Translations under genes and position numbers: made by a program
Assembly (NCBI RefSeq): GCF_002305855.1
Contig: NZ_CP022163.1
Coordinates: 3,410,292-3,474,291 of the forward strand
Direction of reading: 5' to 3'
DNA: 64,000 nucleotides
Source: Melittangium boletus DSM 14713
GTDB taxonomy: Bacteria; Myxococcota; Myxococcia; Myxococcales; Myxococcaceae
Notes under the pieces: model-generated
Database searches by the model: none
What the model was told of the DNA's origin: nothing
The model's input: the letters and a program-made list of their open reading frames with translations, nothing else
In this document: piece after piece, positions 27,863-35,869 of the stretch
Layout of the letters: the number at the start of each line of letters is the position of its first letter
How positions within the stretch are numbered: the stretch's first letter is position 1

Positions 27863-27885
27863 ATCACGGACTCAACGACGCAACC

Positions 27886-29937
27886 TCACGGCGCGAGGTA
27901 GACGATGCGCTTGTCCTCGTTCCGGCTCGTGTCGGCCACGGTGTAGCCCGGACCGGACTTGGGATACGTCGCGGCCATGTAGGACGCGAACGCGTGCTGC
28001 TCGTGGCCCTTGGTCGTGAAGGTGGCGGTGGCGCCCGGCTCCAGCTCGGACAGCGTGACGAAGTTCCTGTCGCCGAAGCGGGGGAACGGATAGCCGTCAC
28101 CGCCACCATTCAGATAGATGCTCGTCGCCATGCGGAAGGTGCGCTTGGCGTTGCCCACCACCGCGCCATTCTCCACCACGACATCCTCTCCACTGGGCGT
28201 GAGGACCACCACCTTGCGCACGCGCTCGCCGGCCTTCACGACCTCGAAGGTCTTGCTGTCGAGCACCTGCGCGGTCTTGCTCGCGTCATACTCGAAGCGC
28301 AGACCGCCCACCTGGGGGAAGGAGCCCGGAGTGGCACCCGGCGCCACGCCGGCCACGCCATTCTCCAGCACCTCCTTGAGCTGCTCGGCCGTCACCGTGA
28401 GCAGCACCAGGCCGTTGTTGAACCGCAGGCTGTTCTCGATGTCCAGCTGGCTGATGTCCCCCTCGTCCTTCTTGGCGGTGGGGTTGGCCGCGGGAGGGCC
28501 ATAGACGGGGGTCGCCCCCGTGCCCACCGTGCCGATGGCGTCGCGGATGCCGCCGCCGTTCTGCAGGGAGATGACCGTCGTGGCGTCCGTCTGCTGGCCG
28601 TACCAGACGAGCGCATCGGCGTAGAGGTTGCCGAAGTTGGTCTCCTCGGAGCGCATCGAGGGACGCAGGCCGTTGAGGTACACCGTCGTCTTGCCGAACA
28701 GGTTGCCGTCCTTGGCGGCGATCACGTCCATCACCTTGTCGGCCACGGTCTTGACCGCGGCGTTCACCTTGGACTCCGCGCCGAGCTTCTTCATGACCGC
28801 CTCGGAGGAGGCATAGGCGCCGTTCTTCGACGTGTCGTGCAGCGCGCGGATGAGCACGCCCTTGTCATCGAAGTTGGCGAGGAAGCGGCCCACGTAACGC
28901 CAGTTGGAGGCCACGTTCAGCACGGCCACGGGCTCGTTGGACTTGGAGGCCTTCCACACGGGGTACTCGCCCACGCGCGTGTCGCCGGGGAAGAGCGTGT
29001 CATCCGCGTCCGTCCACACGTCGTGATTGCCACCGGCGATGATGACGTCCACACCGTCCAGGCGCTTGGCCAGCTCGTCCACCTCGATGGTGAGCTGCTG
29101 CATGTGCGACATCAGGACGACCTTGTTCAGGCCGGGGTTGGCCGTGCGCAGCGCGTCGACCTCGGCCTGGATGATGGCGGCGAGCCCGTCATAGTCCGTG
29201 GACTCGGCGGGAGCGGTGATGACGGTGCCCGGCGAGGAGATGCGCGGCAGCTGGGGCGTGGTGGCTCCCACCACGCCCACCTTCTCACCCTCCACGGTGA
29301 AGACGACGCTCTTGGTCACCTTGTTGTGCAACGACGTGCCGGGGTTGGCCGCGTCGATGATCTGCCCCGAGGTCACGACCTGGCCGGACAGGTCGCTCTT
29401 GGAGAAGTCCAGGTTGGCGCTCAGGTAGGGGAACTTCGCGCCAGACCAGGTGGCTCCATTCGCGGTCTCCGTGGCCAGGATGTTGCGGATCTCCCGGGGG
29501 CCGTTGTCGAACTCGTGGTTGCCGAACGAGGCGGCGTGGAAGCCGATCTCATTGAAGATGGCGATGTCGCCACGACCCGCGCTCGCCACGCCCACGTTGG
29601 GCAAGTTCGCCAGGGTGGGATCTCCCCCGGCGTTGAAGAAGACGCCGGGCAGCCACAGGTCGCCGTTGGCGAGCTTGAGGGTGTGCTTGGGATCCTGCTC
29701 CTCGAGCGCGCGGATGACCGCGGAGAAGCGCGGCGCCACCTCGGTGGCGGACACGCCGGACTCCATGTCCGAGCCGTGGAGGAGCTGCAGGGTGAACGCG
29801 GCCGTGGGAATGGGCGTCGGGGTACTGCCCGGATCACGCGTCGGCGGCGTGTACGACGTTTCCTCTCCGCACGAAGCGGAGAGGACCAGGGCCGAGAGGG
29901 CGCCCGCGAGAGTCAGATGTCGGGTTCTCAGTTGCAT
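27886..29937 (-). CDS. 5'-nucleotidase / UshA-family metallophosphoesterase, lipoprotein
   Basis: 683 residues with a lipoprotein signal (GALSALVLSASCGEE). The N-terminal calcineurin-like domain keeps FGNHEFDNGP, MSHMQQ and AGGNHDVWTD. The C-terminal substrate domain has NFGNLYADALVW and LQNGGGIRD, the classic UshA block. Such enzymes strip phosphate from extracellular nucleotides, including NAD-derived AMP or NMN, for uptake as nucleosides. The usual first Asp-x-His pair near LLHGSDMES is altered (HGSD), so metal binding may differ. It lies downstream of the vWA gene, with 112 bp between. Confidence 0.88.
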   Translation of the reverse strand: MQLRTRHLTLAGALSALVLSASCGEETSYTPPTRDPGSTPTPIPTAAFTLQLLHGSDMESGVSATEVAPRFSAVIRALEEQDPKHTLKLANGDLWLPGVFFNAGGDPTLANLPNVGVASAGRGDIAIFNEIGFHAASFGNHEFDNGPREIRNILATETANGATWSGAKFPYLSANLDFSKSDLSGQVVTSGQIIDAANPGTSLHNKVTKSVVFTVEGEKVGVVGATTPQLPRISSPGTVITAPAESTDYDGLAAIIQAEVDALRTANPGLNKVVLMSHMQQLTIEVDELAKRLDGVDVIIAGGNHDVWTDADDTLFPGDTRVGEYPVWKASKSNEPVAVLNVASNWRYVGRFLANFDDKGVLIRALHDTSKNGAYASSEAVMKKLGAESKVNAAVKTVADKVMDVIAAKDGNLFGKTTVYLNGLRPSMRSEETNFGNLYADALVWYGQQTDATTVISLQNGGGIRDAIGTVGTGATPVYGPPAANPTAKKDEGDISQLDIENSLRFNNGLVLLTVTAEQLKEVLENGVAGVAPGATPGSFPQVGGLRFEYDASKTAQVLDSKTFEVVKAGERVRKVVVLTPSGEDVVVENGAVVGNAKRTFRMATSIYLNGGGDGYPFPRFGDRNFVTLSELEPGATATFTTKGHEQHAFASYMAATYPKSGPGYTVADTSRNEDKRIVYLAP

Positions 29938-30049
29938 TCAAGCATCCCAGGTGCAGTGGCCCACGGGGGGCCGGGAGGGCGCGCATGCTAGCGACATCCA
30001 GGCCACGTGGTGAGTCACTGACTGGAAAGAAAAACCCATGCGCGGTGTG

Positions 30050-30829
30050 TCACGCCCCGAAGCCGCCCAACGCGGTGCGGCTGAACGCGGCCGTGCCCTG
30101 ACTCACGCGAACCGCCGATTGACTGAAAACCTGGAAAGCCTTGCGAATGTCCTGGGCGTTTTGCGCCGGAGTGAGGATCCATTTGTCCTCGATGCCCATT
30201 TCCCGGAATACGCGGCGGAAGTCCGTGTTGCCGTCGTCGATTCCCATGCCCGCGATGATGTGGCCCTCGGCGCGGCGCAGGTCGTTCACGAGCGCGGCGA
30301 CCTCGCGGGCCCGGGCGCGCTGCGAGTGGCAATCCGCCCCATCGGTGATGAGCAGCGTGACGGTGCGGGTGGCCACTCCGTTGCGGGTGAACTCCTGCGC
30401 CTTGGCGAGCACCGTGCCGAGCAGGACGACGGCCTGGTCATAGAGCGGCGTGCCCTGGTCCGGGTTGTAGTTCTTCGCGTGCATGCGCACCACGTCCACC
30501 AGGGGCCGGAAGGGGTTGAGCACGGTGCCGTTGAGGTAGCGGGTGTGAAAGAGGATGCCGTCCTTCTGCTGGCTCGAGAGCAGGGCGTCGAGCACGAGGT
30601 TGTGGCCGTCACACACGGTGCGCGCCTGCCCCGCCATGGAGCCGGAGTCGTCGGGCATGACGGTGACGAGCACGACCTCGCTCGCCTGCACGTCGTCCAC
30701 GCCAACCCCGAGTCCCGCCTGGATCTGCGCGCCCAGGTCCACCACGGTGAGGGCCTGCAAGGAGGAGGGGCTGAGGACTCCCTCGGCGTGGGCGTCCTCG
30801 AGGAGCTGCGAGATGGGAGAAGCACTCAT
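30050..30829 (-). CDS. vWA-domain protein (TerY-like)
   Basis: 259 residues, a single von Willebrand A domain. The metal-ion site is intact: Asp60-x-Ser62-x-Ser64 in VMPDDSGSMA, a Thr in QGTPLYDQ and an Asp in LLITDGAD. It is cytoplasmic, with no signal. AAGGA lies 8 bases before the ATG. It follows the nicotinamidase gene by 35 bp and shares its NrtR-type promoter. Small vWA proteins of this kind occur with a PP2C phosphatase and a kinase in TerY-P modules; both partners are encoded a few kb away under the same operator. Confidence 0.85.
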   Translation of the reverse strand: MSASPISQLLEDAHAEGVLSPSSLQALTVVDLGAQIQAGLGVGVDDVQASEVVLVTVMPDDSGSMAGQARTVCDGHNLVLDALLSSQQKDGILFHTRYLNGTVLNPFRPLVDVVRMHAKNYNPDQGTPLYDQAVVLLGTVLAKAQEFTRNGVATRTVTLLITDGADCHSQRARAREVAALVNDLRRAEGHIIAGMGIDDGNTDFRRVFREMGIEDKWILTPAQNAQDIRKAFQVFSQSAVRVSQGTAAFSRTALGGFGA

Positions 30830-30864
30830 GAGCGGATTCCTTTCGAGTCACACGGCGGGAGACA

Positions 30865-31938
30865 TCAGGCGATGCGCAGGTCCGGCCACGCGGCGAGCGG
30901 GTCCGTGGACTTCACCAGGTGCATGCCCGCGTCGGCGAAGCGCTGGAGCGCGGCGTCGGCCTGGGGGGTGAAATCCGCGTGGAAGCCGCCCTTGCCATCG
31001 GGGACGGTGACGGCGGACATGCAGTCGGTGAGCAGGTACACCTTGCGCGCGAGCGCGGCGTCCTGGGCGAGGATTTCCCCGAGCAGGTCATCGATGGAGC
31101 TCTTCACGCAGTGGCTCGCCGCCTGGCCGGCGATGACGACGGCGTCCGAGGTGAGGAGCGTCTTGAGGAACTGGGTGTTGCGCTGGGCGAGCGGCTGGCC
31201 GTCATGGCGCGTGAGCACCTCGGGCCGGAGCACCGAGTAGTTCTCGGTGAAGGGGTTGCCGCCCTTCACCTCGGCCCAGGACTGGGCGCCGCGCACGAAG
31301 GAGTGGAACAGCCGGGCCTCCTGCACCACCCCGGCGAGCGCATGGCCGTCACCGCCCAGCAGGCAGTGCGGAGGCCACAGGTAGAGCGTGTACTTGCCCG
31401 CGCGCTCCAGCTCCTCGCAGTAGTACTTCACCTGCTTGAGGAGCCAGGGGTAGTTGCCGCCGCACAGCCACTTGGCCATGGCGGGGTTGGGACGCACCTG
31501 GCCGCGCTCCAGTTGCTCGCGGGTGATTTCCCGGTGGGCGGTGAGCGGCTGATCATCCTGATCCACCCAGAACGAGGGGAAGAAGATCTGGTAGGCGAAG
31601 TGCGTGTCGAGCGTGGTGGTGACGTTCGTGAGAGCGCCCAGGTTCTTGTAGATGAACTCGGCGATGCGGCGGTTGTCGTCGATGGCGCCCCGGCCGCTTC
31701 GGCCGCCCACGTAGAGCGCGCCCTCGGGGAAGCAGAAGTCCTTCTGCACGTCGATGAGCAGCAGGTGCAGGTTGAAGGTGTCCGTGGCCGCGGCCGTGAG
31801 CCCCTGCGCGTCCCGCCAGGCTCCGGCCTCGGTCTGCAGCCGCCCGGCGTTGGGACCGTAGCCGAACGACCCCGCGTGGGCGGGCAGGTAGAACGACGGC
31901 AGCGGCGACTCCTGGAGCTTCGTGACGGTCTTCTTCAT
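30865..31938 (-). CDS. Nicotinamidase-type cysteine hydrolase
   Basis: 357 residues, longer than the usual 200 or so because of about 55 extra N-terminal residues and internal insertions. The catalytic Asp63 lies in LLLIDVQKDFC. Metal-ligand segments are TLDTHFAYQ and LWPPHCLLGGDGHAL, the latter echoing the nicotinamidase WPxHC motif, and the nucleophile Cys is in AGQAASHCVKSS. The enzyme would turn nicotinamide into nicotinate, the first step of NAD salvage. GGAGG precedes the ATG. First gene of an operon with the vWA gene, behind an NrtR-type promoter (31972-32000), which supports an NAD role. Confidence 0.85.
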   Translation of the reverse strand: MKKTVTKLQESPLPSFYLPAHAGSFGYGPNAGRLQTEAGAWRDAQGLTAAATDTFNLHLLLIDVQKDFCFPEGALYVGGRSGRGAIDDNRRIAEFIYKNLGALTNVTTTLDTHFAYQIFFPSFWVDQDDQPLTAHREITREQLERGQVRPNPAMAKWLCGGNYPWLLKQVKYYCEELERAGKYTLYLWPPHCLLGGDGHALAGVVQEARLFHSFVRGAQSWAEVKGGNPFTENYSVLRPEVLTRHDGQPLAQRNTQFLKTLLTSDAVVIAGQAASHCVKSSIDDLLGEILAQDAALARKVYLLTDCMSAVTVPDGKGGFHADFTPQADAALQRFADAGMHLVKSTDPLAAWPDLRIA

Positions 31939-31971
31939 GGCACGGCCTCCACTTCGTGTATCGACAACACC

Positions 31972-32000
31972 AACATAGTGTCCAATAGACACATTGTCAA
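31972..32000 (-). promoter_or_regulatory. NrtR-type operator inside a sigma70 promoter (nicotinamidase-vWA operon)
   Basis: Read on the minus strand: -35 TTGACA (31995-32000), a 17-bp spacer and -10 TATGTT (31972-31977), 34 bp before the start codon. The spacer holds the perfect palindrome GTGTC-TATTG-GACAC (31978-31992). The same layout recurs at 38582-38610 and 39341-39369. A repressor bound here would block polymerase. NrtR is the expected ligand because its gene carries one of the copies. Confidence 0.8.
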
Positions 32001-32123
32001 ACCGGTTGAATACGTCCGCCCCGAGGCACACGTGCTGGGCTCTCGGTTGGCGAGTTCACTGGCAGGTGACAATCGGGCCGCAACGAACTCCCACCGGTAG
32101 GCATCAGGTGCTAGGTTGCCCAC

Positions 32124-33482
32124 ATGTCGCGTCGTGACGTGTGGCAGGAGCTGTATCAGCGGTTCGACCCCGAGCGCCCCGCCGAGAGCCGGTGGCGGGC
32201 GGATCGTCCCCACAGTCCAGCCGGACGGATCATCCAATACCTGGACATGCCCTTCGGAGACCCGCGCATCCTGCTCACGGGGACGGTGGGGACGGGAAAG
32301 ACGACGGAATTGCTCCGCATGGCGGAGGCACGCAAGGACCGCGAGCTGGTGGTCTTCCTCGATCTGGCGCGCCAGTTCAGTGAGGCCGTGCGAGACCCCG
32401 CCGCGCTCGACCGCATCAGTTCCTGGGAGGTCTGCTTCCTCGCGGGCGTGGCGCTGATCGCCACCGCGCAGCAGCGGCTCGGGTACACCTTTCCCGAGGA
32501 GGATGTCGAGGCGCTCAAATTGGCCTGGAACGCGCTGGCCAAGGAAACGGGCACCCCACAGGCACAGCTGGACATTGGGGCGCTCGCGAAGGCGACCCTG
32601 GGCGTCATGGCGACGACCGTTCCCACCCTGGTCGAGGGCTCGACAGGCACGGGGCTCGCCACGGGGTTCGCCGTCACGGCGGCCGCTGCCAGTGCCGTCA
32701 GCAAATGGATGGCGCCCCTCGGCCTGAGCAAACAGACCCTGCCCGACCAGGACAGCCACGTGCAGACCCTGTTGGCGCGCGTCAACGTGCTCGTCGCGCA
32801 GATCCAAGGAGAATTCCGCCGGGTGCTCTTCGTGATCGACGGGCTGGATCGGATCCGGGACATCCAGCGCGCCAAGGAGCTGTTCGTCGACTCTCAGCTC
32901 ATCGCACAACTGGCCTGCCCCGTGGTGGTCTGCGCGCCCTTCGCGCTCCGTCACCATCCCTCGACAGCGGCCGTACGTGGATTCGACCCCCTCGCGTTGG
33001 TCAACGAGCCCGTCCTGCTCCACGAGGACCCCACACGGCATGGAGAAGGAGTCCGCTTCTTCTGTGATCTGTTCGAGCGACGGACCCAGGACGTGGAGGG
33101 TTCATCACTCATCACCCGTTCGCTCCTCGAGCAGCTCGCCTACCGCTCGGGCGGCCGGGCACGTGATTTCGTGCGCTTCATCCGAGAACTCGCCAAGGAA
33201 GCGTGGCTGCTGGACGCACCGAGTGCTACCGAAGAACTGGTCCGCAGGATCCTGGACCATCAGCGTCGACTAAGAGAAACCGGACTGAACAAGGGGCACA
33301 TCGAACTGCTGGAGGAAATCGCGAGCGACCCCGCGCACCAGTTGCCAGCCAACCCGCTCGCTCAGGATCTGCTCAGCTATCAGGCGCTGCTGCCCTACCC
33401 GAACGAATCCGAATGGTTCTATCCCCACCCCCTTCTGATGATGCACCTCGTCCGGCCGAAGCACGCTGGCTCGACTCCCTGA
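32124..33482 (+). CDS. STAND-like P-loop NTPase
   Basis: 452 residues. Walker A is GTVGTGKT (53-60); Walker B is RVLFVIDGLDRI (about 233-244); a sensor/arginine region may be FALRHH. A hydrophobic Ala/Thr-rich stretch (residues about 165-200) interrupts the ATPase and could be a membrane segment. The C-terminal part is helical and ends in a winged-helix-like segment. Such ATPases act as switches in signalling and immunity proteins, but the usual sensor repeats are missing here and are supplied by the next gene, which overlaps it by 70 bp. Plus strand, opposite to all neighbours. Confidence 0.72.
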   Translation: MSRRDVWQELYQRFDPERPAESRWRADRPHSPAGRIIQYLDMPFGDPRILLTGTVGTGKTTELLRMAEARKDRELVVFLDLARQFSEAVRDPAALDRISSWEVCFLAGVALIATAQQRLGYTFPEEDVEALKLAWNALAKETGTPQAQLDIGALAKATLGVMATTVPTLVEGSTGTGLATGFAVTAAAASAVSKWMAPLGLSKQTLPDQDSHVQTLLARVNVLVAQIQGEFRRVLFVIDGLDRIRDIQRAKELFVDSQLIAQLACPVVVCAPFALRHHPSTAAVRGFDPLALVNEPVLLHEDPTRHGEGVRFFCDLFERRTQDVEGSSLITRSLLEQLAYRSGGRARDFVRFIRELAKEAWLLDAPSATEELVRRILDHQRRLRETGLNKGHIELLEEIASDPAHQLPANPLAQDLLSYQALLPYPNESEWFYPHPLLMMHLVRPKHAGSTP

Positions 33483-35863
33483 AGTTCGCGCTCAGGCTGT
33501 CGCGCTCGGGATTGCTGCTCCTGGTCGATCACGCCCGCCAGGAGTCGCTTGGCGAACTCGTCGAGGCCCTGGTGCCCGAACATCCGGATCTGGATGTGCA
33601 CACCGACGTGCATCGGATGCGGGAGGTACCCCACGGCTCCACGCAAGTGCTTGTTCCTCGGGTGGAGGATGCGGATTGGCTCAACATCAACCGCCCCCTG
33701 TTCGCCCAGCGAGAGTTGAGGGTAGTGCTCTTCTGCGACACGGAAACGAGCATCGCGCTCGCCCAGCGCGCCGTGGACTTCTTCGACTGGATTTCCCATC
33801 GGGTGGAATGCCCGAAACAGCCGCCCCGATTCTCGGTCTCGGGAATTCGCACCGCCCTCGCGGTCCAGGCGCCGGGCATCATCTGGACGGGCGGCGATCT
33901 CCAAGCGGCATTCGCGGCCGCGCGCCCCCGAGGTCACCTGCATCAGGTCAGCGCGGCGCTCCCTTATCCGAAGATGGTGGAGGAGCTCCGCAGGCACCAG
34001 CGCGAGTGGATTGCATGGACTGACGTGAACAGCACCTTCCGCCTGCGCCGAGTCCGTTGGGCTCACGCGGAAACAGGCCATCGCACACGAGCAATTCTCG
34101 TCGAACCCGCTGTGCCATCACCTGGCTGGTGGTCGCTCCATGGGAGAATGGCCGATGTTCGAGAAGCGCGTGCGCGGCTTGAGCACTCGGGAGTGAGCTT
34201 TCCTGGACGTGTCGCGGCACTCCATGATTTCAGACCCGAAATCCTCGCCAAGCTCGAGTCACGAGATACGCGAGCCCACGTAGAAGATCCTACCGAGCAA
34301 GAAGGAGCCAGCATCCTCCGAGTTGGAGCGCTCCTCTTTTTCGAGCGTGTACCCAATCACGCATGGCTTCGCGAACTCTGCCTTCAAGCGTTCTTGAATC
34401 TGGAAAAGCGATCAGCCAAGGCAGAGCAGCTATCGCTCGACGATCGACTCACCTGGACTGCGTGGTCCGCGAGCTTCTCGCGCTTCAAAAAAGAAAGAAC
34501 CATCTCATTCAACGTCTTCGACCAACTCAATCCGGCATATTCCGTGGAATTGATTCTTCCGCGGATGATGCACATGCAGGACAAATGGGCCGCGCTGACG
34601 CTTCAAGCCACGCTCCTTCATGATCTGGATGCAGCCGAGCATTGGTCGCGGCGGCTGAAGCCAGAAGACGGTTCAGGGTCACCCATCATACTCGCGCTCG
34701 TGAGGAGCATGAAGGGTAAACCCGAAGAAGCGGAACTACTGCTCCGTGCTCAACTCCGTACCAATGCGCATCCAGGCATCGGGCCAACCGAGCGCCCCGC
34801 GTTGCTGACAAGCCTCGGTTCAGTGCTCGACCAGCAAGGCAAGCACCACGAAGCGGAGGACTTGATTCGAGAGGAACTCGTTCGTCTCGAACAATTACAA
34901 GCTCCCAACATCTCATCAAAAAACCGTCTACTCCACCAACTATCCAGCGCCCTGCGAAAGCAGGGCAAGTACTCCGAGGCGGAAAAAACCATTCTTCAGG
35001 CGATCACAACCCACCCCGATCAGTCGAACGAAGATCGAGCCGACCTGGGTCGACGCCTCAATGAATTGGCTCGCATCCTCAATGCCATGGGCAAGGATGA
35101 GGCAGCCGAATCGGCATTTCAACAAGCCCTCACACTCCTGGGCAGCACGCTGGGTACTGGACACATTTCATATACAACAGCACTGACGGAGTTGTTCAGC
35201 CTCCTAGAATCGCATGGGAGGCAAGGTGAAAGCGAACCACTTCTACGGAGGGCAATCTACGCATCCCAAACGAGCCAGGATGAAGAAAACCCCAATCACG
35301 CGAAGTTGCTGCGGTTGCTGGCCGCCATCTTGAGTGACCAAGGCCAGTATGCCGAGGCCGAAAAACTCCTGAAGCAGGCACTCCACATAAACAATACATT
35401 TTCCCTGGACGATCCAGCAATGAACTGGATGATTGTCCATCAACTCGCCGTTGCAATTCAGTTCCAAGGCCGCTACGACGAAGCGGAGCGTCTTTTTCGC
35501 CAGGCCATTTCAATCATCGAGCAAGGCCATGGCATGCACGACCTCCTACACCGCGCGTCCCTTCTGAGTCTCGGGGGATGCCTCCTTCGGCAAGGCCGCG
35601 ATGTTGAAGCGGAGCCCTTTCTTGCGCGAGCATTGGAAATCCTCAAAAACACTCAACAACAAGCCGACGTCAGTACAATTGAAGAATTCAACAATCTATC
35701 CATTATTCAGAGCGAAACTGGCAACGACCAGGCACAAGCGACAGCGCGTGAAGCATTGAATCTCATCGCGGCGACACCCGGGCTCGCCCAGTCCACACCA
35801 CAGGAACTCATCGACAGTCTGGCGGCCATCGCTCAGGTGCCAACAGACTTGCGGAATGCCTGA
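33413..35863 (+). CDS. Large TPR-repeat protein paired with the STAND-like NTPase
   Basis: 816 residues if it starts at ATG 33413, inside the end of the NTPase gene; the start is uncertain because no ribosome site is clear. The first 400 or so residues are of unknown fold and include a strand-rich block (SGLLLLVDHARQESLGELVE) and RVVLFCDTETS. From about residue 425 at least seven TPR-like units follow, e.g. GSVLDQQGKHHEAEDLI, SSALRKQGKYSEAEKTI, AAILSDQGQYAEAEKLL, AVAIQFQGRYDEAERLF. Base composition becomes clearly more AT-rich from about 34300 onward than in any neighbour, a sign of transfer. It ends 6 bp from the convergent kinase gene. TPR arrays often sense peptides or proteins. Confidence 0.75.
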   Translation: MVLSPPPSDDAPRPAEARWLDSLKFALRLSRSGLLLLVDHARQESLGELVEALVPEHPDLDVHTDVHRMREVPHGSTQVLVPRVEDADWLNINRPLFAQRELRVVLFCDTETSIALAQRAVDFFDWISHRVECPKQPPRFSVSGIRTALAVQAPGIIWTGGDLQAAFAAARPRGHLHQVSAALPYPKMVEELRRHQREWIAWTDVNSTFRLRRVRWAHAETGHRTRAILVEPAVPSPGWWSLHGRMADVREARARLEHSGVSFPGRVAALHDFRPEILAKLESRDTRAHVEDPTEQEGASILRVGALLFFERVPNHAWLRELCLQAFLNLEKRSAKAEQLSLDDRLTWTAWSASFSRFKKERTISFNVFDQLNPAYSVELILPRMMHMQDKWAALTLQATLLHDLDAAEHWSRRLKPEDGSGSPIILALVRSMKGKPEEAELLLRAQLRTNAHPGIGPTERPALLTSLGSVLDQQGKHHEAEDLIREELVRLEQLQAPNISSKNRLLHQLSSALRKQGKYSEAEKTILQAITTHPDQSNEDRADLGRRLNELARILNAMGKDEAAESAFQQALTLLGSTLGTGHISYTTALTELFSLLESHGRQGESEPLLRRAIYASQTSQDEENPNHAKLLRLLAAILSDQGQYAEAEKLLKQALHINNTFSLDDPAMNWMIVHQLAVAIQFQGRYDEAERLFRQAISIIEQGHGMHDLLHRASLLSLGGCLLRQGRDVEAEPFLARALEILKNTQQQADVSTIEEFNNLSIIQSETGNDQAQATAREALNLIAATPGLAQSTPQELIDSLAAIAQVPTDLRNA

Positions 35864-35869
35864 TTAGCC

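Noticed and set aside
27714..27885. A small gene between the histidine kinase and nucleotidase
   Set aside because: Only short frames without ribosome sites; the region is explained by a 12-bp hairpin and leader sequence.
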